Shown here: in pieces, positions 1-9,221 of the stretch
Layout of the letters: every line of letters begins with the position of its first letter
Position numbering within the stretch: position 1 is the first letter of the stretch
Position numbers and translations under genes: made by a program
The notes under the pieces: model-generated
What the model was told of the DNA's origin: nothing
Databases searched by the model: none
The model's input: only the letters and a program-made list of their open reading frames with translations
Assembly: GCA_963736975.1 (NCBI GenBank)
Contig: CAVTQY010000001.1
Coordinates: forward strand, 992,001-1,056,000
DNA from: CAVTQY01 sp963736975
Lineage (GTDB): Bacteria; Pseudomonadota; Alphaproteobacteria; Acetobacterales; Acetobacteraceae
DNA length: 64,000 bases
Direction of reading: 5' to 3'

Positions 1-49
1 GCAATGTGCCTACAATCAGCAGAACGGCTTTCATTCCGCCGATCGTGGC

Positions 50-325
50 TTGCGATCGTTAAGGATTGGTTGCTTACCGCGGTGCCGTCGGGCCAGGCCC
101 GATGAACCCAAACCGCTCACCCCCGCCACACCGAATGAAATCACTCAAGCTTTCGCCTATGCGCTGCGCTTTGACGGCAGGCGCTACGTCCACCACGCGG
201 ATGACGCGATAGCACGGATCACCGCCAAGGGTCTCACTTATCACCTGCTTCGTTCCAGCTTCGTGGTCATGAAACGCCCACCTGACGCTTTCCCTCAAGT
301 GCCCGGAGAGGGATGGATCGGATAG
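50..325 (+). CDS. Small conserved-looking hypothetical protein
   Basis: A 91-residue reading frame whose central part (about residues 32-76, from NEITQAFAYALRF to VVMKRPP) has the composition of a real folded small protein and resembles short hypothetical proteins I associate with Acetobacteraceae and sphingomonad accessory DNA. No domain or function is recognised. The first 30 residues are arginine- and proline-rich and may not be coding, so the true start could lie inside the frame. No convincing ribosome binding site is seen. The overlapping antisense frame has no protein-like features. Confidence 0.4.
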   Translation: MRSLRIGCLPRCRRARPDEPKPLTPATPNEITQAFAYALRFDGRRYVHHADDAIARITAKGLTYHLLRSSFVVMKRPPDAFPQVPGEGWIG

Positions 326-406
326 CCGCCATCCAACTTCCCATCTGGACCGTTGACCTTCGGTTAACCCCTCCCGCGGCAAGGTCCGGCCGAAGGAGGG
401 AGAAAA

Positions 407-616
407 ATGCCCTGAAATCCGACAACTGCCGCGCTAGGCGGCGCTTGGACTGAACTGCGGCACCCAAACGAAGCCGTCAATCAGCCAGACCACACCCCGA
501 CATGGGATTTATCCGAAGCGGACCGGAATGGCCTGATGCGTTGCCTCCGCCGCTGCCTGCCCATCGTGATCGGGTTATGGGCGGCGATCGTCTTCGCCGC
601 GTGGTGGCTCATGTAA
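407..616 (+). pseudogene. Possible small single-pass membrane protein, broken at its start
   Basis: A GGAGGG ribosome-binding-like site at about 395-401 precedes an ATG at 407, but the third codon is a stop. One frame over, an open stretch from 416 to the TAA at 614-616 encodes about 66 residues ending in a clear hydrophobic helix (roughly PIVIGLWAAIVFAAWW) that follows an Arg/Cys-rich segment. The good site, the open frame and the membrane helix suggest a small membrane protein with a one-base indel near codon 3. If only the internal ATG at 536 is used, the product is a 26-residue hydrophobic peptide. Function unknown. Confidence 0.3.
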
Positions 617-1451
617 CGCATTGTCGCCTACTGTCCGGTGCGTCGCCCGGTCGCCTTCACGCCGTGCATCGCGCTCGCACATGAACTTGCCAGCGTTCGT
701 GCTCCCTGAACGGCTCCACCAAACTGGGTCAACTTCAACTTCACCTGGGACAATCGCTTTGCTTTCGCCGGGCGCAAAGGCAGCCTACAGCTCGCCCGGC
801 CAGCAGCCGACGCTGGCTCCGCCTTTCCGAACAGGCACTACTCGCTCCGCAGCCGTGGCCGAAAGTCAGCTCGCGTCGCGCCGAGGCGCCAGCAGTTGAA
901 GGTGATCCTGCACTGTATCCAGCACCACCGGCCAATCAGGCGCAGGGCGCGTCCCCACACACACGGCTGAACCACCAGCAGCAGCACTACTGCGCCAATC
1001 TCGCGCATATCGAGCGCTGCAGATCGGGGATTGCTCATCTGCCAGCTTCAGCAAAGGAAGAGGCTGCTCCAGGCGGGGACCACTGGCTTGTCGGCGCGGC
1101 GTAGCGGACCGGACGTGTAGCGACGCCTCTGGCGAGGAAAGCCGCGGCCGGCCGCTCGGTCCCGCCGGGGAGCAGACGTCTGTATTGCAGGCGGTGTGCG
1201 ACGGCCTCCAGCGACGGCTTGAAGGCTGAGGTCATGCTTTGCTGCACTACGAAGGATCTCTTTCCGGTTGCTTGCTGCCGCACGGTGATGCGCGTCATGC
1301 AGATGTATCTGATTGAGATTACCCGTTGGTTAGCCAGCTCGACATGTGGGCCGGCCGGCTGTAACGGGCAGCAGTCTCTGGACCACAAATTCTTGTTGCT
1401 CCGTCCCACTAGGAGTGGTTTCATCAAGCGCAATGCGCCATAACCGACAAT
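617..1451. other. No gene recognised
   Basis: About 830 bases hold only short overlapping frames on both strands with no recognisable family and no good start sites. It may be decayed mobile-element DNA, but I cannot identify it. Confidence 0.4.
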
Positions 1452-1489
1452 CGATGAGAATGGTAGCTTACGATGAGAATGGTAGCCTA
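1452..1489. repeat. 19-bp tandem duplication around a start codon
   Basis: The 19-base unit beginning CGATGAGAATGG is present twice head to tail (1452-1470 and 1471-1489) with one mismatch. Each copy carries an ATG. Because 19 is not a multiple of three, the two ATGs are in different frames and only the second (1473) opens the downstream gene. Confidence 0.8.
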
Positions 1490-1703
1490 CGTTTTCCTCT
1501 CGGCGAGCGACACGAATGTGTTCGCATTCACGTTGGACGAGACTGGTGCTAACTTACCGCCAAGACGTGGGCCATGGCGCCGCTCGGGCAAGGGGCAGGC
1601 CATCCCGCTCGGCGATGCAGCTCTTCCAGCCGAGATCAAAGGGGCACTCGCACGCGATGGTCATTACATCGGGCAATCCAGGGCTGCCGTCGCGCGAGTT
1701 TGA
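1473..1703 (+). CDS. Conserved-type hypothetical protein, 76 aa
   Basis: A 76-residue protein with a coherent pattern (VFLSASDTNVFAFTLDETG, then GPWRRSGKGQAIPLG, then LPAEIKGALARDGHYI). It matches my memory of short hypothetical proteins found beside mobile elements in Acetobacteraceae; no domain or function is known to me. The start is the second ATG of a tandem duplication, and no clear ribosome binding site precedes it. It is followed by decayed IS66 sequence, so it may be a stranded cargo gene. Codon composition is normal for the window. Confidence 0.5.
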   Translation: MRMVAYVFLSASDTNVFAFTLDETGANLPPRRGPWRRSGKGQAIPLGDAALPAEIKGALARDGHYIGQSRAAVARV

Positions 1704-1809
1704 CATGCCCAGATTGCTCGGACCACGATTAGCACTACTCTGGCAAATACTATTGCCATGGCGGCCGGAGCGGCCTGGGACAGTGGGGATATCTGGCAGA
1801 CTGCAGATG

Positions 1810-2268
1810 CCCGATGATTGGCTGCCGGATCGCTGGAAGCCTCGGTTATCACCACGCGCTCGTGCTGCAGATGCTTGGGCAGCGGCACGCGCACTGGCTT
1901 GCGACGGGTGAAGGCCCGCACGACCGTGCCGTCCCTGGTTGTCGCGGAGGCATCCTTGCATCGCCGCGCCCAGCTCCTCTAGCTCCAGCTGCAGCTGATC
2001 GGTATCCATCCCGCGGGGGCCCGATGGCGGCTCCGCACGCCTTGGCAGTTCGGCGGTCGACGGCTCACTGACCACCTGCACCGGGGACAAATACAGCTTG
2101 CGGCTCCGGCCTCAAAACGCCACGGCGAACCAGACTTCGCCAGTTACACAGCAGTCCTCGGCTGATCTCATACCGCCGGGCGATCTCCGCAATCCCTGCG
2201 CCAGGCTGTTCGGTCTCAGCGACAATTCGCAGCTTCTCCGCAGCACTCCAACGTCGCCGCCGTTTCAA
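1810..2268 (-). pseudogene. IS66 remnant: tnpA joined to N-terminal tnpC
   Basis: Reading leftward, the first 60 residues (starting MKRRRRWSAAEKLRIVAE) are the helix-turn-helix part of an IS66-type TnpA. The frame then shifts into its VQVVSEPSTAELP tail and runs directly into a TnpC-like segment (DTDQLQLELEELGAAM), then shifts again into RRKPVRVPLPKHLQHERVV, typical of the TnpC N-terminal region. tnpB and most of tnpC are missing, so this is an internally deleted, frameshifted relic. Confidence 0.75.
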
Positions 2269-2339
2269 CCCCGGTGATGATCTCCATCCGGCCGACTGTC
2301 CCCGATCTTAGCGGCGCTCATACAAGCGCCGTTTAGATC

Positions 2340-2640
2340 AAACCCTCGCTCGCGTCCCGGCAAGGCGGCGGTCACCGGATGGATACGGCGATGCGCGATA
2401 ACCTGGCGGAGATACGCCTCGGGATCGAGGCTGTGGAGCTTCGCTGTCTCGATCAGGCTGTAGATTGCCGCGGCGCGCCGGCCACCCGCATCCGCCCCTG
2501 CAAACGTCCAATTGCGCCGGCCGAGTGCAAGCGGGCGGATCGCGCGCTCGGCGGCTGAGTTGTCGATGCAGGGATGCAGGTGCGGCCGTCGCGCAGAATC
2601 AGCGTCAGCCCGTCCCAGCGCGACAACCCGGCCTGGGTCG
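2340..2640 (-). pseudogene. IS66 tnpC C-terminal fragment
   Basis: The minus-strand segment CIDNSAAERAIRPLALGRR followed by NWTFAGADAGGRRAAAIYSL is the hallmark C-terminal part of IS66 transposases, including the conserved E of the DDE triad within the SAAERA block. Its upstream part (WDGLTLILRDGR) is in a shifted frame. It lies upstream of the other IS66 relic, in the same orientation, but the order shows the two do not form one intact element. Confidence 0.8.
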
Positions 2641-2647
2641 AACACGC

Positions 2648-2780
2648 ACCGGGCGCTTACGGGCCTATGTGCGGGATGATCGGCCATTTGCCGGACCAGC
2701 GCCGCCGGCGGTGCTCTACCGCTACACGCCGGATCGCAAGGGTGAGCATCCGCGCGAACATTTGCGCGAATTCTGCGGCA
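2648..2780 (+). pseudogene. IS66 tnpC internal fragment, opposite orientation
   Basis: A plus-strand stretch reading GRLRAYVRDDRPFAGP, then PPAVLYRYTPDRKGEHP, matches the internal TnpC region of IS66 elements. It is inverted relative to the neighbouring fragment and runs straight into an unrelated receiver-domain fragment, so this is a rearrangement scar rather than a gene. Confidence 0.7.
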
Positions 2781-3045
2781 TGGAAGTTGCTTCCCAGACG
2801 CCCGTCACCGCGCTGGTGACTGACCTCCGGATGCCGCGGCTTGATGGCAAGGCCCTGATCAGGAGACTGCGTGAATCGCGCCCCGCACTGCCCGTGGTGG
2901 TCTTGACAGGATATGCTCCCGCCGATTGGCGCACGAACCTGACCCACGATGGCGAAGGTCCCCTTGTTCTTCTTGATAACCCGTGCGGCTTGACCAGCTT
3001 TTGAGGGCGCTTGAGTACGTGTTTGCTACCGCATTTCTCGGCTGA
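2781..3045 (+). pseudogene. Receiver-domain fragment of a hybrid kinase or response regulator
   Basis: The frame continues as VTALVTDLRMPRLDGKALI, then LPVVVLTGYAP, the phosphoacceptor-Asp and following strand of a receiver domain, then LVLLDNPCGL where the conserved Lys-Pro is expected. After a frameshift near 2990 the other frame gives DQLLRALEYVF and a stop at 3043-3045, the expected C-terminal helix. The N-terminal part of the gene is absent. It resembles the C-terminal receiver of large sensor kinases. Non-functional. Confidence 0.65.
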
Positions 3046-3318
3046 TATAACCATCCCTCCCACGCCAGAACCCTCCAGTTGGCCACGAATTTGCTGCCAG
3101 GCGGACGCTTCGGACAGAGTTCCTTCAATAAGGAGCTAGGGAAGGTCTGATTAAGGAACGTCTGAACGAGCCTGGGCCGGGGAGGATGGATCGGAAGCGG
3201 ACCGCTCGGTTGATACGCCGAATCAGCACGCGAGACATTCCACGTCATCGGAGACAATACAGAGCGGCTCTGCAACGCATCATGACCGCGCCAGCCGATG
3301 CTGGACACACCACGCCGG

Positions 3319-4128
3319 TCAGGCGCGCAGCAATCGGTGCCGGACCATGAACAAATTGGCCAGTGCGCAGGTCACCAGCACATGGTGAGTGTTCTTCGCC
3401 AGACCGCGGTAACGCACCTTGGCAAAGCCAAACATCCGCTTGATCACCCCGAAGCTGTGCTCCACCTTGGCACGCACGCTCGACTTGCCACGGTTCTTCC
3501 GCCGCTCGAACTCATCGACCACGCCGTGGTGCCGACAGCGCCGGTTGGTGAAATCCAGCGCCTTCGGCGCGTGCTCGCGAATGACCGCCCGCTGTCCGCG
3601 GTAGGCCTGGTCGCCCCACACGCGTGTCTCCTTGCCGTGCAGCAGTTCCGACAACATTGTGGCGTCATGCACGTTGGCCGCCGTGGTCGCCGCCGAGTGG
3701 ATCAGCTTGGTCTTGCTGTCCACGCCGATATGCAGCTTCATCCCGAAATACCATTGCTGGCCCTTGCGGGTCTGATGCATCTCCGGGTCGCGTGCCTTGG
3801 CCGCGTTCTTGGTCGAGCTCGGCGCGGCAATGATGCTGGCATCGACAATCGTCCCACCGGCCACGGTCAAGCCACGACCGGCCAGATGCGCGTTCACACG
3901 ATCGAACAGCGCCTGACCCAGATTGTGTTGCTCCAGGAGGTGACGGAACCGGCAGACCGTCGTCTCGTCCGGCACCGGCTCGCGTCCCAGGTCGATCCGA
4001 CGAACCGTCGCATCGACGCCGATTCATACAGGGCTTCCTCGATCGCCGGGTCCGACGGGGTGAACCAGTCCTGCAGGAAGTAAATGCGCAGCATCCGCTC
4101 CAGGCCGATCGGCGGCCGGCCGTTGCCG
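3319..4128 (-). pseudogene. IS5-family transposase, frameshifted and 5'-truncated
   Basis: The main frame (from 3975 down) carries IS5/IS4-type DDE blocks: TIVDASIIAAPSS, GMKLHIGVDSKT, GDQAYRGQ and VRAKVEHSFGVIKRMFG. The missing N-terminal part lies in the next frame just upstream (RPPIGLERMLRIYFLQ, then EEALYESASMRRF), separated by a one-base loss near 3998. Upstream of about 4128 the gene is cut by an IS256 fragment in the opposite orientation. A 261-residue frame on the other strand is a shadow. Confidence 0.85.
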
Positions 4129-4305
4129 GTCGCTGCAATCATCGCGGTCGGCGTCAACAGCGACGGCCGCCGCGAGGTGCTGGGGCTCGATATCGGCCCG
4201 TCCGAGGCAGAGACCTTCTGGACCGAGTTCCTGCGCAAGCTGGCCCGACGCAGCCTGCGCGGGGTGAAGCTCGTGGTCTCGAAAGCCCATGAGGGGCTCA
4301 AGGCT
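4129..4305 (+). pseudogene. IS256-family transposase fragment
   Basis: Fifty-nine residues beginning VAAIIAVGVNSDGRREV and including GPSEAETFW and KLVVSKAHEGLK match the catalytic centre of mutator-type transposases. It is homologous to, but clearly different from, the intact IS256 copy at 36.3-37.5 kb. Both ends are missing. Confidence 0.8.
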
Positions 4306-4363
4306 GTCAACCGGCGTGCAAAACTGACCCACCATTGGAGTGCGCCCCTGCGGGTGGACAGAA

Positions 4364-4680
4364 TCAAGCGGCGGCTTTGACCGTCTGCTGGGCGTGTTGA
4401 TCCTCGAACTGCATCGGGCTGAGATAACCCAGGGCCGAGTGCAGCCGTTTTGAGTTGTAAACCTCGTCGATGAACCTCGGAAGGTCGGCGGTGACGTCCT
4501 CGAAGGTTTCGTAAGCGGGCAGGTAGACAGCCTCGACCTTGAGCGTCTTCATGAAGCTCTCCGCCTTGGCGTTGTCGTAAGGATTGCCGCGGCGGCTCAT
4601 CGAGCCGATCAGGCCATTGGCGGCCAGCAGCTCGCGATAGATCTCCGACGCGTATTGGCTGGACTCAAATGGTTGTCGCA
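4364..4680 (-). pseudogene. IS150-like OrfB, C-terminal part
   Basis: About 100 residues ending the integrase-like OrfB of an IS3-family element: SQYASEIYRELLAANGL, SMSRRGNPYDNAKAES and HSALGYLSPMQFE. The final catalytic Glu lies in the NAKAES block. The upstream two thirds are missing because of the IS30 insertion and associated loss. The stop lies just inside the left inverted repeat, as expected. Confidence 0.85.
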
Positions 4681-4702
4681 ACACCTTGAAGGAGGAGTTG
4701 CG

Positions 4703-6103
4703 ATGACGAGGCGCAGGCGGCGTTCGGATCGGTCTGGTCGGGCGCCATTGTTATCGCCAGGTCGCCCGGTGGTGGCAGGACGAGATGAGCAGCGCCGGTT
4801 CTGGGCGGCAATCGCGGCAGGCATGGCGAGTGAGGATGCCGCGGTCCAAGCTGGTATGTCGCAGGCTGTAGGAACAAGATTGTTCCGAAAGGCAGGCGGC
4901 ATGCCACCAGCGATATTTCGGCCATCAGCGAAGCCGCTGTCCGGCCGATATCTCTCATTTTCGGAGCGGGAGGAGATCGCACTGCTTCGAGTGCAAGGCT
5001 GCTCCATGCGAGAGGCTGCGCGCCGGCTCGGACGCGCAGCCTCAACGATCTCGCGGGAGCTGCGGCGCAATGCTGCGACCCGAAGTGGCGGCCTGGAGTA
5101 TCGCGCGACGACAGCGCAATGGCATGCCGAGCGATCTGCTCGCCGCCCCAAGCAGGCGAAGCTTGCGCTCAACGCGGCACTGCGAACTTATGTGGAGGAA
5201 CGATTGGCAGGGGTCGTGGTGGCTCCGAGTGGGGCTCCGGTTCCCGGCCCGGCTGTGCGCTGGAAAGGCCGGCGGCGTGGACCGCGAAAGCATCGGCGGT
5301 GGGCAAACGCCTGGAGCCCGGAGCAGATTGCTCGCCGCCTGCCGGTCGACTTCCCGGACAATGAGACTATGCGCGTCAGCCATGAAGCCATCTATCAAGC
5401 GCTGTTCGTTCAAAGTCGTGGCGCATTGCGCCGCGAGCTGACGGCCTGCTTGCGTACCGGGCGAGCGTTGCGGATACCGAGAGCGCGTACGCGCGGGCGG
5501 GGCAAGACCTTCATCTCTCCCGAGATCATGATCAGCCAACGTCCGGCGGAGGCAGTTGATCGGGCGGTGCCGGGCCACTGGGAAGGGGACCTCATCGTGG
5601 GTCTCGGCAGTTCCGCGATCGGCACCCTGGTAGAGCGCATGACGCGCTTCACTCTGCTGCTGCACCTGCCGCGCATGATGGGCCATGGCCACGAGGCTCG
5701 CGTGAGGAACGGACCCGCACTCGCCGGACATGGTGCCGAGGCAGTGTGCGACGCCATTGCACAAACGATTATCACCTTGCCTGAGCAACTGCGTCGGTCG
5801 CTCACTTGGGATCAAGGAGCTGAGATGGCTCAGCACGCACGCCTGAAGATCGACGCTGGCATCCAGGTCTATTTCTGCGATCCTCACAGCCCATGGCAGC
5901 GCGGCACCAACGAGAACACCAACGGACTCCTGCGCCAGTATTTTCCAAAAGGCACCGATCTCAGCATGCCTAGCGCCGACGAGATTGCGGCCGTGGCGGC
6001 CACGCTCAACTCCCGGCCTCGAAAGACGCTTGCCTGGAAAACACCGGCCGAGGCGCTTGATCAATTGCTTATATCGGCCATGTCAAGCGACGTCCGGAAC
6101 TGA
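4703..6103 (+). CDS. IS30-family transposase
   Basis: An intact 466-residue transposase. It has an N-terminal helix-turn-helix (LSFSEREEIALLR, then SMREAARRLGRAASTISREL), the conserved RVSHEAIYQALF block, and the DDE core with GHWEGDLIVG, LTWDQGAEMAQH and FCDPHSPWQRGTNENTNG. The ATG at 4703 is chosen over the longer frame because a GGAGG site sits about 8 bases upstream. It splits the IS150-like element. This is one of the few apparently functional transposase genes in the left part of the window. Confidence 0.9.
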   Translation: MTRRRRRSDRSGRAPLLSPGRPVVAGRDEQRRFWAAIAAGMASEDAAVQAGMSQAVGTRLFRKAGGMPPAIFRPSAKPLSGRYLSFSEREEIALLRVQGCSMREAARRLGRAASTISRELRRNAATRSGGLEYRATTAQWHAERSARRPKQAKLALNAALRTYVEERLAGVVVAPSGAPVPGPAVRWKGRRRGPRKHRRWANAWSPEQIARRLPVDFPDNETMRVSHEAIYQALFVQSRGALRRELTACLRTGRALRIPRARTRGRGKTFISPEIMISQRPAEAVDRAVPGHWEGDLIVGLGSSAIGTLVERMTRFTLLLHLPRMMGHGHEARVRNGPALAGHGAEAVCDAIAQTIITLPEQLRRSLTWDQGAEMAQHARLKIDAGIQVYFCDPHSPWQRGTNENTNGLLRQYFPKGTDLSMPSADEIAAVAATLNSRPRKTLAWKTPAEALDQLLISAMSSDVRN

Positions 6104-6311
6104 CCCCTGTGTTGCCTCAGGAGGGGATGTTGTCGTGGCTTCGGATGTAGCCTGTCCGGACCCAAGATCCAGATTGCATTCCTTGGTGAGATCAAGAGGA
6201 CCATTCCTTGGAGCCGACCTGCCTCCGGCAGAGCGCCGCGCGCAGGCCTTGTCCAGGATGCCGCTTGCGGCACCGGCGCGCAGCGCCGGCTCGTCCTGCT
6301 TCTCGGTCGGG

Positions 6312-6597
6312 GTGCATGCTTCAATGCCCCCTTTAGCAACTCAATCTCGAGCGCCTGACGTCCCACCATTCGCTCCAGAGCAGCTATCTTGGCTTCGTAT
6401 TCCTGGATCAGGTCGGCCGCCGGCACATCGTCGTCCAGGGCGCCCGCCTCGAACTTACCGACCCAGATCCGGATCAGCTGCCGCGAGATATCGTGCCGCT
6501 TGGACAACGCGTGCAGCGTCTCGCCGGCAATGAACTCCTCAGCGACCTGCCGCTTGAACGCTACGCTGTGCGATCGATGCCTCGTCATGGCTTCCAT
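6312..6597 (-). pseudogene. IS150-like OrfA
   Basis: The first 95 residues of the frame (MTRHRSHSVAFKRQVAEEF, LSKRHDISRQLIRIWVGKF, then a leucine-zipper-like IAALERMVGRQALEIELLK) are an IS3-family OrfA with its helix-turn-helix and coiled coil. Beyond about 6312 the frame loses similarity where OrfB should start. It lies just inside the right inverted repeat of the split element. Confidence 0.8.
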
Positions 6598-6885
6598 CCT
6601 CCGGAAGCCCAGCAGACGGTCAAAGCCATTCGCTCAAACTGTCCACCCGCAGGGGCGCACTCCATTGGCATCCAAGAGGGACCCCTTTCGTTGCGGTTAT
6701 TTGAGAGCAACGAACGTTCTTTGTTCGGTTGACCGGGGCCGTTTCTTCGTCCCGGCCTGATGTCCCCAGGGCGCTGTGCCCAGTGGCGGTCAAGGATGGC
6801 CGTAGGCCATCGCCGGAGGCGCCGCGCAGCGTGCTTGACGGCGGCGAGCACGGCGCCAGGCTCGAACAGGACGGCGTCTGGCGGA

Positions 6886-7613
6886 TCAGCCTCGGTTCTT
6901 AAAGCGCCAGCTTTCGTTGCCGGTCTCGACAATATCGCAATGGTGGGTCAGGCGGTCGAGCAGCGCCGTCGTCATCTTGGCGTCGCCGAATACGCTCGGC
7001 CATTCGCCGAACGCCAGGTTCGTCGTCACGATCACCGAGGTCTGCTCGTAGAGCCGACTGACCAAGTGGAACAGCAGTTGCCCGCCAGCCTGCGCGAACG
7101 GCATCTAGCCGAGTTCATCGAGTACGACGAGTTCTTCCGACAGAGATAATCGGCCAGGCGCCCTTGTCGTCCGGACCGGCCCTCGGCCTCGAGTTTGTTG
7201 ACCAGATCGATGACATTGAAGAACCGGCCTCTGGCGCCGCCGCGGATGCAAGCACGTGCAATTGCAATGGCGAGATGACTCTTCCCGGTGCCGGTCCCGC
7301 CGATCAACACCACGTTGCGCTGATGCGCCAGGAAGTTGCCGCCGACGAGATCCCGCACCAGGGTCTCGTTGATCGGTGTGCCGTCGAAGCTGAAGCCGTC
7401 GATATCCTTGGCCAGAGGTAGCTTGGCAATGGTGACCTGATATTTGATCGAGCGGGCTTGTTTCTCACTGATCTCGGCCGTCAGCAGATCGCCCACAATA
7501 CGCTGCGGCTCGTGCTGGCGCTTCACCGCCGTGGCAATGACTTCATCAAATGCTGCCTTCATCCCATAGAGCTTCAGCTCGCCCATGGCGGCGAGAATCT
7601 CGGACCGTTCCAT
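6886..7613 (-). pseudogene. istB: IS21-family helper ATPase IstB, frameshift plus nonsense
   Basis: IstB is the AAA+ ATPase that helps the IS21 transposase. The start (MERSEILAAMGELKLYGM), the Walker A motif GGTGTGKSHLA and the C-terminal block NLAFGEWPSVFGDAKMTTAL are all present. Near 7145 the frame is lost. In the restored frame the Walker B region reads EELVVLDELG and then meets a TAG at about 7106 where a tyrosine codon is expected. The start overlaps the istA stop by one base (TGATG). Non-functional. Confidence 0.85.
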
Positions 7614-7957
7614 CAGTGGACACTCCTAAGGCTATCGTATCGCGTGCAATCAGCGCTAGGTGCGTGGCGCAGCCGCAGTGCATCCGACGTGGTGATCGTC
7701 AGCGGTGGTGCGGGTTCTCGCCGCCGGGCCAGGATGTTGATGATGACGTCGGCGGAGTGCACACCCTCGCGCAGCGCTTCCAGGCACGCCGCCTCAACCG
7801 CTGGCAGGCCGTCGCTCAGCACCGTGGTGAGGATGTTGACCATCTGGCGGTCGCCGTCGGCCGCCCCAGCAAGCTTGCGGCGGACCCGCTCCAGCCCGGC
7901 GGGCAGCACCCAAGTCCGGGCTGAACCTTCTGGTAGCCCCATCATTCTTTGGAACAC
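7613..7957 (-). pseudogene. istA: IS21-family transposase IstA, C-terminal fragment
   Basis: About 110 residues (ERVRRKLAGAADGDRQMVN, DGLPAVEAACLEALREG, ending SADCTRYDSLRSVH) match the end of IS21 IstA, and the stop is coupled to istB. Upstream of about 7945 the similarity stops abruptly at a Tn3-type transposase fragment in the other orientation. Confidence 0.8.
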
Positions 7958-8153
7958 GCGGTATCTTCAGAGGCTGCCGACGCGCTCGGATGTCGCGGCA
8001 CCCCGGTCCCACTCGGCTTCCTCCAGCACGTGGCACCACTCGGCTGGGAGCACATCAGCCTCACTGGCGACTACATCTGGGCCGAAGAAGCCCCAGCCCG
8101 CGCCGGGGACCCTGAGACCACTGCGCGACAAGCCGTCGCTGTTGGCCGCATAG
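7945..8153 (+). pseudogene. Tn3-family transposase C-terminal remnant
   Basis: On the plus strand the pieces WNTRYLQR, then (next frame) LGFLQHVAPLGWEHISLTG followed by DYIWA, then (next frame) LRPLRDKPSLLAA before a TAG at 8151 reproduce the conserved C-terminus of Tn3-family TnpA. At least two frameshifts break it. It is sandwiched between two istA fragments. A Tn3 resolvase and a tnpA start occur near 30.2-30.7 kb and could be the other end of the same dismembered transposon. Confidence 0.75.
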
Positions 8154-8292
8154 TTCCGGTCCCGTTCCCGCGAGCCGGACAGTCAGAACACTTTCGTGTC
8201 CTGACCCCGGTTCGGCCCGGCAATGAGATGATCGTGCCCGCTCATCATCGGAATCCCCGCGGATCGCCCGCGCAGCACACGCGATCCGCCGC

Positions 8293-8484
8293 TTACGCCA
8301 ACGCGCTCGCCGATAAACCGGCGTCAACCCGCCGCAGCAGATCGCGAGCACTGATGAAGGGCGGCGTGTAAGCCAGCGGACGGAGGGCCGCTGCCTTGTC
8401 GCGGAAAAAGCGCTCCGTCGGCGCCTCGCCGGTCGTGCCATGAACCCGTATATCGGCGACTTCGCGTGTCCACCTCCACCCCAC
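8293..8484 (-). pseudogene. IS21 IstA internal fragment
   Basis: Minus-strand residues REVADIRVHGTTGEAPTERF followed by LRPLAYTPPF fit the conserved segment of IS21-type IstA just after the catalytic domain. Only about 60 residues remain, and both sides run into unrelated sequence. Confidence 0.6.
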
Positions 8485-8627
8485 ACCGCAGCGCCGGCCG
8501 AATCTCCACCACCTCCGCGGACGCTAACTCATTAGCAGCACGAGCGCCTGAGGTGGACCCCACCACGAGGACCATTGGGTCCGGTTTCTTAGTTGGAAGT
8601 GCTGCCGCTCCGATCTCCTGTTGGTTA

Positions 8628-9184
8628 TCATGCCGCGCATGCTGATCGCCGTTGTAGCGGCTGTGGGTATGTGGGCAACGCGTCAGCGTTGTCCAAGCGA
8701 AGCGTCATATCCACAGCCGTACCCCCGAGCTCGCCGGTAACGCCGGCTCGCCACACTGCCATCGGCGGCCGATTGCCCAGCGCCTGATGCGGGCGTAGGA
8801 GATTATAGAACCTCACCCAGGATGCGATCCCAGCGCGCGCCTCGTGGCCGTCGGCATAACCCTTCAGATAGACATCCTCGTGTTTCAGCGACCGCCACAG
8901 CCGCTCGATGAACACGTTGTCCATCCATCGCCCGCGTCCATCCATCGACACCTGGACCCCGGCCGCCAGCAGTGTGTCGGTGAAAGCCGCGCTGGTGAAC
9001 TGACTCCCCTGGTCGGTGTTGAAAATCGCCGGCGTGCCGAACCGCGCCAAGGCCTCCCCCACTGCCGAGACGCAGAACGACACGTCCATCGTATTCGACA
9101 GACGCCATGCCAGTATCGCTCGGCTTGCCCAGTCCATGACCGCAACCAGATACAGAAAACCGCGCCCGATCGGGACATACGGGT
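8628..9184 (-). CDS. IS3 OrfB, downstream exon (copy 1)
   Basis: This is the C-terminal 185 residues of the integrase-like transposase. YVPIGRGFLYLVAVMDWASR begins the catalytic core (first Asp in VMDWASR), followed by FNTDQGSQFTS (second Asp), the catalytic Glu region GRWMDNVFIERLWRSLK and the end block YNLLRPHQALGNRPP. The part before YVPIG lies 1.8 kb upstream, across the intron. Confidence 0.85.
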
Positions 9185-9221
9185 GAGTAGGCCGGAGGAA
9201 TTTCACCTCCAGCCTCTCGCA

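Larger units (their letters stand above)
4336..6664 (-). mobile_element. IS3-family (IS150-like) element interrupted by IS30
   Basis: The two ends are perfect 26-bp inverted repeats: TGGAGTGCGCCCC... reading rightward at 4336-4361 and its exact reverse complement at 6639-6664. Between them lie the two halves of an IS150-like transposase on the minus strand, separated by an intact IS30 transposase gene. This is a nested insertion. I do not see a convincing short target duplication at the outer ends. Confidence 0.8.

Noticed and set aside
1035..1433. A 132-residue minus-strand frame near the left edge
   Set aside because: No family resemblance, no start signal, and composition like that of other random frames in GC-rich DNA.
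3298..4083. A 261-residue plus-strand frame
   Set aside because: It is the mirror of the IS5 transposase coding strand; the minus strand carries the clear transposase motifs.
5042..6064. A 340-residue minus-strand frame
   Set aside because: Antisense shadow of the intact IS30 transposase, with no protein-like motifs.
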